64,000 nucleotides of DNA from Tritrichomonas foetus (taxonomy: Eukaryota; Parabasalia; Tritrichomonadida; Tritrichomonadidae): positions 52,753 to 116,752 of the forward strand of contig MLAK01000982.1 in NCBI GenBank assembly GCA_001839685.1, given 5' to 3'. Below the pieces are notes generated by a model. That model was not told where the DNA came from. It ran no database searches and was given only the letters and a program-made list of their open reading frames with translations. Positions 39,334 through 50,500 of the stretch are shown piece by piece; position 1 is the stretch's first letter, and every line of letters begins with the position of its first letter. The position numbers and the translations under genes were made by a program.

Positions 39334-42300
39334 ATGTCTTCATATACCCTTCATGTCAAAGTCGTTTCCGTCAAAGGACTCAAAACGAAAGGAGGAAAGG
39401 CTCCCAACTCAAGAGTTACGCTTGAAATGAAAGGACGACCGGATTCCAAATTACAAACCTCGATTCAAAAAAAGACAGAAAATCCATCATGGAATGAAGA
39501 ATTCGATCTAAGTATTACGAAGTATGAAAAGGATTCACTTCTAGTCAATATTAATAACGGAAAAGATACAAAGCTTATTGATGAACAGGCAATCTCAGTC
39601 AAAAAGTTCTCAATTGGGGCTGAGCCGCATGTCTGGAGTCACACAGTCAAAAACGGAGACAATAAAGTCGGAAAGTTGACATTAGAAATCCAGGTCATTC
39701 AATCGCAAGCTGAAAACAAAAAATCTAAAAAAGTGAAACCAGAATTAGTTGGAAGTAAAAAGCACAAAGCCGTTCGTGTTCACGTTAAAGTTGTTGAAGC
39801 TCACAATATTGTTCGACAGCAGGCAGGATCACCTGACTTGTTTGTATCGTTGATACTTTCGAGCCAAGCCAAAAAATATGCACAAAAAACGAAAACTGCT
39901 CCAAACACAAGTGATCCAGTCTGGAACGAAGAATTTGACATCATTTCTTCGAATCCAGGAAAAGATATTTTACTTGTGAACATGCTTGATGAAGACATCA
40001 CAAGTGAATATGACATCATGAAACAGCTCAAATTCCCAGTTAGGGAGCTTAAAATTGGAGAAAAAATTGTTTTCGATGAAGACGTCGAACTTGCAAAAGC
40101 TTCTGAAACAGGTCGTCTCAAAATTGAACTTGAAGCATTTCCAAGTGAGAAAAAGCATCAAAAACCAACAGCTAAGTCAGATGATGGAAACAGTAACGAA
40201 ATTTCTCCATTTCCAATTAGATATTATTTACATATTAAAGATATCAAATTACTCAACACTGAACTTAAGAAAGCTTCAACACAATTCCAGCTTGAAGGAT
40301 CAACTCAATCCATCCAAACTGAGCAAGCTTCTGATGAGTTGATTTGGGACGAGCCAATCACACTTGATGGCTTTTTCTTAGGTTCAGATTTGCTTAACAT
40401 TTCTGCCCTCGACAAAAAGAATCATTTGATTGGGAAAGCATCAGTTTTATTAAATGATCTCGAAATTGGTCTCGCAAAAGAATGCCAATGTACTTTAATT
40501 TCACCAAAAGATGAAATTTCTGGCGAAGTTGCTTTCACCTATCATATTGCAGAAAATGGTGATGATCCATTCTTTGATCGCTCATGGGCTTATCCAAGAA
40601 TGGAAGGATGGATTGAATATATCAATGTGAAAGATTGCAAAGTTTCAACAGTCGAATCGAGACTCACTCCAGCAGCAAATGTTCAAAAAACATGTGTCAG
40701 TTATGTTAATGGTATTCGACAACAATTTTTCTTAGATTCCTACAAGAACCAAGTATTAAGACTCAAATTCGAAGGTGGAGATAATGAAACATGGAAAGTC
40801 AAAATTCCACTCGACGGACTAGAAGTAAACGAAATCACAGATGAAAGAGAAGTCACCATGAAAGGTAAAGGAGAAGCAACTTTAACATATCGAATGAACA
40901 TTATTCCAAAAGGTAATCAACCATTCACTTTCGTCCAAACTCGTACTGCTGAAGTTGAAGCTGAAAAAATTGAAAAACCATCCAGCCCAGAAGATTCGTC
41001 AAGTTCATCATCATCTACTTCTAAAAAAGATAAAAAGAAAAAGCAGAAACCAAAAGTTGAAGAACAAAAAACAGATGCTAACAAAACTAAGAGCCCTTCA
41101 GAAGAATATATTGGTGCAGAACTCGGAGAAAATGTTAGAACAATTATTACTATCGTTAAAGGCACAGGTCTCCAAGTTAGTGACAATACAAAACTTTATG
41201 TTGAAACTTCTCAAACGTCAAAGAAATTGACTCGTCGCACTTCTATTCAAACTGGTCCAAATCCAGTATTCAACGAGGTCTTTAAATTTGAATCAGACGA
41301 ATTAAATCGTGAAACATTCTTATTTGATATTAAAGTTGACGCAGAAGCAACATTAAAAGAAGAATTGCAGAATTTAGATAAAGAACATGATCAGAAAGAT
41401 AGGAAGAAAAATAAAAATAAAAAGAAGGAATTAAAGAAGAAAGAAAAATCAAGAGAATTAATAGGAAAAATAATTGAACCATTCAGGATTAACATAAAAA
41501 CTATGAAAGATGGAGAAGAAAAAACAATTGTGAGAGCTCTTAAAAACACATCAAAACAACCAGCAGGTGAACTTGTTCTTAAGCTCCAATGCTTCAATAT
41601 CAATAATTCTAATAATAAGAATAATTCTAATAATAAGAATAACTCTAATAATAAAAATAATTCCAATAATAAGAATAACTCCAATAATAAGAATAACTCT
41701 AATTTTAAGAATAATTCTAATATTAAGAATAATTCTAAAAATCAAAAGAACAAAAAGCCACATCGACAAACTGAAGCCCCAGGAAGGGCCAACCGTCCAA
41801 TTCGAGTCCATTGTGATTTAATCAACGGTGAAAATCTTCCTAACTCAGAAATCTATTGCACTGCTAATATTATTAGGCAGCCACAAACTAAATCATCAAC
41901 TATTCAAAACGGCCCAAACTGTGAATGGAATGAAAACTTTACATTCGATTGTTCAACACACGATGTGCTTTTGATTGCTGCTCATGATAAATCCAATTCC
42001 GTTTGCCTTGGTGAAGAATCGATACATCTCCATAAAATGGAAAATGGTAAATCACAAAAAGTTCGTTTTCAAACCTCAAATGGTGGTATTATTTACCTTA
42101 ATGTGTATTCTGGTAAACAAAGACGTCTTACATTTGATCAACAAGCAGTATCTAAGGATCAAAGGAAGCTCAAATGCCATGTCACACTTGTTCGAGCTTC
42201 TCGTCTTCGTGTATATAATAATTTTGTTACATTCAAACTTGGCAATAAAGATGATGATGGATCCGTACAAAAAATGAAAAAGAATTCCAAAAACTATTAT

Positions 42301-43323
42301 AAGAGTTCTATAACTAATGTTTCTGATCCACACTGGTATGAAGAATTCGACTTTGATATTCAAAATACACAGAAGCAGTGCATTTTCGTAAACCTCTATG
42401 GTGGTAAAGATGATCGAGGAAGACCAAAGAAACTTATTGACGAGCTTAAATTCGACACAGCGAAATTGAAGCCAAATACAGGTCCAGTTGTTTTTGAAGG
42501 TATTTGTTATCGTAATAAAGAACAAGTTTGTGGGTTACATATCATCTTTGAAGTTCTAAATGAAGCATCTCTCGCTAATCGCAAAGCAACGAAGCCACAT
42601 GCAAAAGATAGAAGCAGTCGCTCAAGCAGTGATAAGAAGAAATCATTGCATCAACCAGGAGAAATTAAAGAAAGAAAAGCAGATGTTTCAAATGTTGAAA
42701 TTAAAGAAAAAAAGGCTGAAGTTACTGAAAGTGATAGTGAACTTGAATTGAGTAACTTCTCTCTTGGTAGCTTTGATTCGTTATATTCATCATCGTTCGA
42801 ATCACTTTCAGATTCATTTTCATCAAGTATTTCTTCATTCACTAAAGCGGAAAAGAAACAATATGAGAAGGATCTCAAAAACCAAGAGATATACACAGAA
42901 GAGAAATTATGCCGCTATGATTTCGTTAAAGGTGAACTTAAGTCATTACAAGGTGTTACTGATGATGAAGGTGAACAAACTTACTTGAAACTTAAGTTAA
43001 AGTCAATAGCAAATGGAACAAAGAGGAAACTCGGTAAATCTGAAAAGAGCGAAAACACACCAGAATTTTCATTTGATTTAGAAAAAATCAAGAAAGGCGA
43101 TTGCATTATTCTTTCAATCTTCAGGACACAGAAAAATGAAAAAGACATCAAAGTTGGTATAATCAACATTCCTGTCAGAGAATTAAGAAATGAGAAAACC
43201 GACATGGAGTTCCCAATCAAGAAACCAAAGAACTTCACGCTTGACAACTTCAATGATTCAGGATTAGCTGTCTTTGAAATTAAACATCATGTTGAATATG
43301 TGCTTCCTTATTCAACACAATAA
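39334..43323 (+). CDS. multi-C2-domain protein (about eight C2-like domains)
   Basis: 1,329 residues. C2-like beta-sandwiches start near residues 3, 149, 292, 425, 598, 815, 945 and 1195. The clearest show the family's NPxWNEEFD signature: NPSWNEEFDLS, DPVWNEEFDII, NPVFNEVFKFES, NCEWNENFTFD and DPHWYEEFDFD. Most calcium-binding Asp positions are poorly kept, so several domains probably bind lipid or protein without calcium. Linkers are Lys- or Ser-rich. The one at 756-804 is a tandem NNSNNK repeat, and another near 1150 is Ser/Asp/Glu-rich. There is no transmembrane segment, unlike ferlins or synaptotagmins. Such proteins tether membranes or organise the cortex; the exact role is unknown. The stop overlaps TAAA. 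Confidence 0.85.
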   Translation: MSSYTLHVKVVSVKGLKTKGGKAPNSRVTLEMKGRPDSKLQTSIQKKTENPSWNEEFDLSITKYEKDSLLVNINNGKDTKLIDEQAISVKKFSIGAEPHVWSHTVKNGDNKVGKLTLEIQVIQSQAENKKSKKVKPELVGSKKHKAVRVHVKVVEAHNIVRQQAGSPDLFVSLILSSQAKKYAQKTKTAPNTSDPVWNEEFDIISSNPGKDILLVNMLDEDITSEYDIMKQLKFPVRELKIGEKIVFDEDVELAKASETGRLKIELEAFPSEKKHQKPTAKSDDGNSNEISPFPIRYYLHIKDIKLLNTELKKASTQFQLEGSTQSIQTEQASDELIWDEPITLDGFFLGSDLLNISALDKKNHLIGKASVLLNDLEIGLAKECQCTLISPKDEISGEVAFTYHIAENGDDPFFDRSWAYPRMEGWIEYINVKDCKVSTVESRLTPAANVQKTCVSYVNGIRQQFFLDSYKNQVLRLKFEGGDNETWKVKIPLDGLEVNEITDEREVTMKGKGEATLTYRMNIIPKGNQPFTFVQTRTAEVEAEKIEKPSSPEDSSSSSSSTSKKDKKKKQKPKVEEQKTDANKTKSPSEEYIGAELGENVRTIITIVKGTGLQVSDNTKLYVETSQTSKKLTRRTSIQTGPNPVFNEVFKFESDELNRETFLFDIKVDAEATLKEELQNLDKEHDQKDRKKNKNKKKELKKKEKSRELIGKIIEPFRINIKTMKDGEEKTIVRALKNTSKQPAGELVLKLQCFNINNSNNKNNSNNKNNSNNKNNSNNKNNSNNKNNSNFKNNSNIKNNSKNQKNKKPHRQTEAPGRANRPIRVHCDLINGENLPNSEIYCTANIIRQPQTKSSTIQNGPNCEWNENFTFDCSTHDVLLIAAHDKSNSVCLGEESIHLHKMENGKSQKVRFQTSNGGIIYLNVYSGKQRRLTFDQQAVSKDQRKLKCHVTLVRASRLRVYNNFVTFKLGNKDDDGSVQKMKKNSKNYYKSSITNVSDPHWYEEFDFDIQNTQKQCIFVNLYGGKDDRGRPKKLIDELKFDTAKLKPNTGPVVFEGICYRNKEQVCGLHIIFEVLNEASLANRKATKPHAKDRSSRSSSDKKKSLHQPGEIKERKADVSNVEIKEKKAEVTESDSELELSNFSLGSFDSLYSSSFESLSDSFSSSISSFTKAEKKQYEKDLKNQEIYTEEKLCRYDFVKGELKSLQGVTDDEGEQTYLKLKLKSIANGTKRKLGKSEKSENTPEFSFDLEKIKKGDCIILSIFRTQKNEKDIKVGIINIPVRELRNEKTDMEFPIKKPKNFTLDNFNDSGLAVFEIKHHVEYVLPYSTQ
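41602..41745 (+). repeat. 18-bp tandem repeat coding for NNSNNK
   Basis: About eight copies of an 18-bp unit encode Asn-Asn-Ser-Asn-Asn-Lys, the last copies with Phe, Ile or Lys changes. Synonymous variants (TCT/TCC, AAG/AAA) show the array has been under protein-level constraint or is not brand new. Confidence 0.85.
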
Positions 43324-43765
43324 AAATAATTTATAGCGCATTTTTTTACACTTCCAATTTTTAGATTTTCTTTCTTTTTTCTCAAATTCCTGATCGGCTT
43401 TATGATATGGAAAACATTCATCTTGATTTCGAGAAACTTTTGAAAATGATATTTCAAACACCAAATTTTTTCACACATTTCAAATATTATTTCTCATGTT
43501 TTGAGATATAAGTTCATTGCTCTTATTAACATAATTATTTCATAACACTTTTTATACATTTTAATGATTAAATTAATATCTGGTATATTCCAGAAGTCAC
43601 TTATCATGAAATTAAATTTGTGAGAAATTGAGTTGAAGCCATCATTGGTTATGAAAAAGTTTTGAGAATTGTCAATAAGATTGACACAATTCAATGAGAG
43701 TATAGAAAAATTGAATAATTGTCAAATTATCAAATGCTCTAAACGTACATATTTTATATTTTTTC
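43324..43765. other. 0.44 kb intergenic region
   Basis: No supported gene. A minus-strand open frame at 43494-43694 without ATG could be a remnant, but I recognise nothing in it. Confidence 0.5.
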
Positions 43766-44371
43766 ATGCGTTCGCATGTTCTTCCTGAATCTCCAAGGAA
43801 AAATACTGTCGGGAAGTACTATAACCCAAAAGTTGACTTGAACCAAGCAAACAGATACAGCATCGAGACCTTAAAAAGTTATGCACAATCACAAAATATA
43901 AAAATTCCCGAAAATTCGACAAAACAAGACTATATTGACGCGATTTTTTCAAATAATACAAACAAGAAATCGATTTCTTTTTCAATTGACTCACCAAAAA
44001 GATTTCGAATGCCAGAATATTTCAAAAATCCCCCGTCGCCATTTAAATTTAAAGATGAAAATACTGGAGCTGAGCCGCACCTTTCACCAATCCTCGTTCA
44101 TAAACGTGCTAAAGTTTCAAGTCCTTCACTTCACCCCATGCTTCAAACCCCTTCAGCAAGCTTCAGAAATGCTTTTCATGAAAAACCAAATGATACAATA
44201 TCTCCTGCAATTAATAGTTTGGCTGGATCAATGAAGAGACACAGCCGATCGAGTCACAAGTATGAAAAAACAGACAATAATCTATTTCAAACTTGCGACT
44301 TTTTACCTTTGTTTGTATCTTTTTTTGTATCAGGTAGTGTTGTAACATTTGCCTTACTTTCATTATTATAA
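43766..44371 (+). CDS. LEM/HeH-like domain protein with C-terminal membrane anchor
   Basis: 201 residues. Residues about 30-62 (YSIETLKSYAQSQNIKIPE then KQDYIDAIF) have the helix-extension-helix pattern of HeH/LEM/SAP domains: a Leu-rich helix, a turn with I-x-I-P, and a second helix after Lys. The middle 110 residues are basic, Ser/Pro-rich and disordered. Residues about 179-201 (CDFLPLFVSFFVSGSVVTFALLSLL) are a hydrophobic segment at the very C terminus, so the protein should be tail-anchored. The layout recalls inner nuclear membrane proteins that bind chromatin with an N-terminal HeH/LEM domain (Heh1, Man1, emerin). No MSC domain is present. Identification is tentative but the architecture is coherent. 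The stop overlaps TAAA. Confidence 0.6.
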   Translation: MRSHVLPESPRKNTVGKYYNPKVDLNQANRYSIETLKSYAQSQNIKIPENSTKQDYIDAIFSNNTNKKSISFSIDSPKRFRMPEYFKNPPSPFKFKDENTGAEPHLSPILVHKRAKVSSPSLHPMLQTPSASFRNAFHEKPNDTISPAINSLAGSMKRHSRSSHKYEKTDNNLFQTCDFLPLFVSFFVSGSVVTFALLSLL

Positions 44372-44414
44372 AATTTTTTATCATTGTTCGAACGTTGAAC
44401 TTTCTTCTCTCTTT

Positions 44415-44441
44415 TTATTATTATTATTATTATTATTATTC
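44415..44441. repeat. (TTA)n microsatellite
   Basis: About nine TTA units in the short spacer between two convergent genes. Confidence 0.85.
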
Positions 44442-44500
44442 TGTGAATGACATCGTAAAACAAAAAAGAATGAGAAAACTATTGTTTAGATTTATTTATA

Positions 44501-47500
44501 TTATTTAGTAAACCAATTCTGTAATTGTTCATTAGACTTAAAAACATTTCTGACATTTTCAGGTAAGAAAGCGAAAATAGCTGTATGTGGCTTTTTGCTT
44601 TCTGATATTCTTAAAGTATTATTTTCAAAAATATCTTGATGAATTATATCATATAAATCATTTTCAATTGAAGAATTTCTTAGACTATCATTAATGCTTG
44701 AAATTATTGTATCATTGTACTCATCAATTTTTTCTTTTATTTTATGTTCAATTTCTTTATATTCGTCATTTTCACTATCATTTTCATTTTGACATTCATT
44801 TTGGAATTCTTGATCTTTTTCAAGATACAGATGTAAAAGGTAATACATGATGTATATTTGCATTTCCATTTTGGATTTTTCTTCATTTTCAGTGAAATCA
44901 ACTTCTATTTCATCTAGGTCCATGTTATGAATTACACTAAACAGGTTTTGGTAGTCTTCGTTTGAAAATCCAAGGAAATCATTTATCAATTCAATTGTTG
45001 GATAACTAGCTGGACTATCTTTTAATAAAAGTTTTCTTATATTTTCTTCAATTGCTTCAATTTTCCATCCAGACAATTTACCTTGTGAATAAATTACAGG
45101 AAATAGAAAATCTTTTATATTTAAAGAAGTAATAAGCATTCGTGGAAGAACGATATTCATGACATTTTCTTCTTTTTGGATGATATTATTATCATGACCT
45201 TTCCTTTCTTGTTCTGGGCTCAAAATTTTATTGAGTTCAGTCACACAAGAATTATATTCAATAATAAAATGCTTCCATATTCTTTTAATTTGTTCATACG
45301 CACTTAAGCCTTTGAGGTTGGCAAATTCTCCTTTTTCAATGAGCATTTTTTCAATCAAAGTTAAATCTATGTCAGAGAAAGGTTTATTTACTTCAAAATC
45401 AAAAATTGATGGTAAACTATCAGAATCTTTATTTGGAAACAATGTAGAATTCATAAAAAGAATGGGGAGAACTATTGGTTTTCTGGAAAACTGGAATCTT
45501 AAATTAAGAATCATGTCCATCAATCTTTGCATTGATGAAAAAGTTGTGAAGAATTGATTATGTTTAAGAATAAACGCTATTAAAGGATAATCATTAATAG
45601 GCCCACAAACAATCATTTGATACAAAATCACAGATAAGATTGGTTCCGTTGGTGAGATAAAATAGAATTGAGTATTTGAGTTAAATTGGAAAACACCTTT
45701 AGTGATATCCAAAGGATGCTTAATTGATTTTAAGTCTTCATCATTAGTTAAACTCTCTTCAACTTTTGTGAGGAATGGTATAGTGAGTTTTTCTTCATTG
45801 TTATAAGGATTTAAAACTTTAGAAAGTTGTTTGAATGCTTGATCATCATTAGGATTGATGCAAACTTGTAATAAAGAATGTGTAAGGAGAGAAATGCCTT
45901 TTGGATCCAAATAATAAGTGAATAACCACTCATTGAACTTTTTAGAAGCTTTTCCATCAATGAAATCTTGGATTTCTTCAATCAAATTGTTTTCAGATAA
46001 GTAATTTTTATTTTGAATTTTTGTTGAATCGATTTCTTTATATGATTTCAATGTAGATAGTTTCTGTAAAATAGATATTACTTTCTTTCCCAATTGTTCT
46101 TTTATATAACCATCATCTGATTTATCAACAATGATTTGAGAAAAGATTAAGTTGGGTTTAACTTTTTCGTCTTGGTATTCTGGAATATCAGGGTAATTAA
46201 AATCTTTGTATAAATTGGTAATTGTTGTTGAATGATTAAATTGTTTCAATATATGAAGCAAAAGAAAACTTGCAACAAAAGATTTAGCTTGTGGTTTTGT
46301 AAGATCTCCAACGCTATTTTTAGCCACATGAATGACATATTCATAAAATGTATTGTTGCCGACGTCATTCCAAATTTGGGAGTTCTCATTCATGAAGTTG
46401 AGTTTAGAAACAGCATTATATAGATGAAAATCATCTCTATTTTCAAGCTTGATATTTTTTTTACATATTTCTTTTAAGTCAATGCACTGATTTCGAGACG
46501 TTTTTATTGATCTTTTTTGATTTCTAGAATTGATATTTTCACTGTATGTGTACATTATATTTGAAGGGAATATAGATATAATTTTGTCATAGTTTGGAAC
46601 ATTAGTATCATTTCCTTCTGTATATATGACTTGATCATAAAACTCTGTAATAGTATTAATTTGGTTTTCAAGTATAGATAAAATAGTATAATTAGTTTCA
46701 TCATTGTTTTTATCAATGTTTCTATCAATATTTTGACAAGTCTTTGAAATATTTATAATACTTTTAATTAAATAATTATTCCAAAATACATTTTTGTGTT
46801 CTTCGGAATAATAATCATTATTGAGAGAGTGTATTTTTTCAATAATGGGGAAAAGGTTCAGCCCTGCTATTTTTCTGAAGCCAGCATATTCGGTAAAGAA
46901 TGAAAAATCAATAAATGAATCTGAAAAATATTTCTTTGGGAAAAAAATATTAAAAATACCATTCTCTTTGAATGTAGGTGTTTCAATAATTTCATAAAAT
47001 CCAGATATGATCTTTTGAATAATATTGCGCTTATCCTTGATAGTTTTGTTTGGAATTGTCATAATTCTTCGTTCAAATTCTTTCGCAACTTTAATTTTAG
47101 AATTTTCACTATCAATAAACTTGTTAGTGATTAATGAATCAAGGTAATCATGCATCAACACAGCACAAGAGTCAAAATTAATCAAATGTGTGTTTATCAT
47201 TGATTTTAGATTTGGTATTTTAATTAAATAATCAATTAAATATGTCACACTGTTTTCTGTTGTATATTGAGAAGCGAATCCGAAATAGAAAAATGCTTGA
47301 AATTCTTCGCGGATTGTATTATTAATATTTTCTAAGAATTGGGAATGATATGATATGAAATTGTTTTCGACTAAATTTATATCAAATGAAATATTACTTC
47401 TTAAAATTAAATCCGCACATTTAATATTTGCAATTGATAAATAATCATAGAATCTCTCTTTCACCTTCTCTTGGGTGAATTTATCTTCATAATACTCAAT

Positions 47501-50500
47501 TATATTATTCAACAATTGATTAAATATGTATGTAATTTCGTTACTTGGAGTAACGTGGTGAATATGATTGACTTCATAACAGAAATTCTGAATTTGCTTC
47601 ACACTAAATGAATCATTGAATTCTTTATGAATAGAAATATCTTCAATCGACAAAATTGGCCACTTCACGGTTGGTTTTGGTTTAGAAGTAGAAATATCAA
47701 TTCCAAAAAAAACAATAAAACAATGAAGAATTTTATCTACATGATGATTTTGATAAGTATCAAAGAATGTTTTTATATGTGCAAAATGCATTTCATCATA
47801 TGTTGAGCAACGAATAATTACAATTAAATTTGATTTTTGATTATAAAATTCATTCATTTGAGTTTCAAGTTGTGCCAAATTTTGGATTTTCGATTCATCT
47901 TTAATTAAAACACCGACTTCATGATCATCTGGAATAAAAATGTCTTCAAATATTCTGGATTTGGTGGTAATTATGACTTTTATTCCTTTTTCCCATCTCT
48001 GAGTAATTAATATATTGAAATAATCATCTGAAAACGCATTAATAGGTTGATTATTCTGATATAACTTGTTGATACAATCGTATAAATGTTTAATGTTGAG
48101 ATGAAGGACTTGAGGCTCTATTGTTTCATATTTTTGATGTTTTTCCAGTTCTTTGTCAATATTTTGTTTGATTTGTTCAATGGATTTGTCTGTTGAACAT
48201 TCAGGGAATCTTATTTTAAGATAATAAGGAGCAATGATATCCCAATCTAAATAAATAGTTTCAGTACGATCAAGGAAAGGCAAAGAGAATGGATTTTCTT
48301 TGTCTGCTAGCGATTCGATATTTGCAATCATTACAATGAAGAAACTTGTGTCTTCCATCCGAAATTGAGATGAGAATCCAGATCCAAGTGTAACTAATCG
48401 TGTATTTTTATCTGAATTTGATGTTCCTGTATTTAATAAATCCAAAATTGCATCAATAACAGGATGATTTCCAACTAATAAAAGTCTTTGATTTTTATCT
48501 TTATCAGAAATGCTCTGAATTATATTCATGAGAGCGGCATGAGAAATATTTTCTGGGCTTTCTTTGAAATCTTCTGCGAAAAACTTATGAAACTTTAATT
48601 GAGATTCGGTCTTTGTTTCTTGCTTAAAAATGCAGTCAAAATCATCGAAAAATTCTAAAGCATCAAAATTTTTTGTGAATATACTAAGTGATTTTGTAGC
48701 TGTTGAACTTTTTATTCTATCAAGGAAACAATACATGTTATCCACTGTGACATTTTTGTCCAATGTAGCCTTCATATTTTTAAGCATATCAATTGCACAT
48801 TGTGGTAAATTTTTATATTGATTGCAATCGCCTTGTTCAAATAACCTTCTTGCATTAAAAAGTTCTCTGGAAATGTTGTAAATTGAATCCTTATTAAAGC
48901 TCAATATTTCTCTTGTTAAAAGATTTCTCATTGTGTAAATTGATCTCAAGGCAATTGTTTTTGGTTGGCAAACAGGCCATAAATTTTGAAATACTAGTTT
49001 TATTTTATCATTTTGAATGACATTGGAAATTAATCTTTTTTCAATGAAATCAAAATCTTTTTTATTTTCTTTAAGGCTATATTTTTCTAAATCGTTTGAA
49101 AACACCGAAATAATGTTTTCTTGGGTTGGTAATTCAGTGAAAACTAGAACACCACGATTCATATTTGCAAAGTCCATAGCATAATTAGAAACACCAATAG
49201 TTGCGATTTTATTAGTATATCCTGTATGATTTAATTCAATTCCATTATCTAAAATACTATGAAGGAATTTCAATGGACGTGATGGATTAATATTAGCATT
49301 TCCCATTTCATCGATGAACACTAAACTATAATATTCAGTATTTGTATCGGATTTTCTTTTCATTTCTAAATAAGCAGCATCATAATATTGTGATTTAATT
49401 CCATCTGGTGAAGATGTACGAGATGATAGATAAGTGAATATCTCAAGTCGATCACGATATTTATTTTTCAAGAGTTCAATTGCAAATGATTTTGATGTTC
49501 CTGGCATACCTATCACAAAACATGGTAGTTTACATTTAAGACACAGATCCATAACAAATAAGTGAATAAATGTTGAGCTAAATTTCCAGATTTTATCATC
49601 ACATAAGTAACTCCAATTGTAAATATATACAAATTTCATAAAATCTTCTTTAATAACATTAGTTTGAACTCCTTTTTTATATTTTGTAATACCACAGATT
49701 TTTTCAAGTAAAAGCGTCCTGATTTCAATTTTGACTAAATTATTTTTTTCGTCAATTTTGATTAATTCGTCATTTTTATGTATTTGTTGTAATTTTATGA
49801 AATTTTTTACAAAAATCTTTTTCATCGAATCCTTCTTAATGGGGATTTCTTGATATTGAGCCAAACGAAGAACAAATACTACAATAACAGAAAGACATGG
49901 AATGAATTTTTTGAAATCCCATTTTATCTGATAAGAGTCGTCGTTATAAACGAGTTTATATAAATATATATAAATGATCATCAAACGCTCAATATCTCTA
50001 TATGAAATTACGGCATGTTCGTTCATCAGTTGTCGAACAAATAGGATGCATTCATCAACAAGTTTTGATAACTCTTCGAAATCTGTTGTATTATTGACTT
50101 GATTTTTCATTACATCATGAATAATTGAATGCATTGCTTCTCGCTCTTCGTTTGGATAAAATATTTCTTCATTTTCAGTAATTGCAATTGGATCAAAATT
50201 AATAATGATATCTTTAGTCGATTCTTGAGGTTTATGAACATGATACATGTACTTAGATATCTTTTCTGGTTTATTGATATCAGAACATTTAAATAATGTA
50301 CAATTTTGTCTTTCATCACGAATGATTTGTGGCATTCCAATTTTTGACAATCGATAAGAAATCGGATTTATTTCCTGCCACGGATTTAATGCACCGATAA
50401 AAACAATTCGTGGTCGATGATTTTTATTGATCTTATTTAAAAATAAGTGCTCTATGTATGATGATGCTGGTGATGTATTCATTTCATCAAAAAGTACAAG

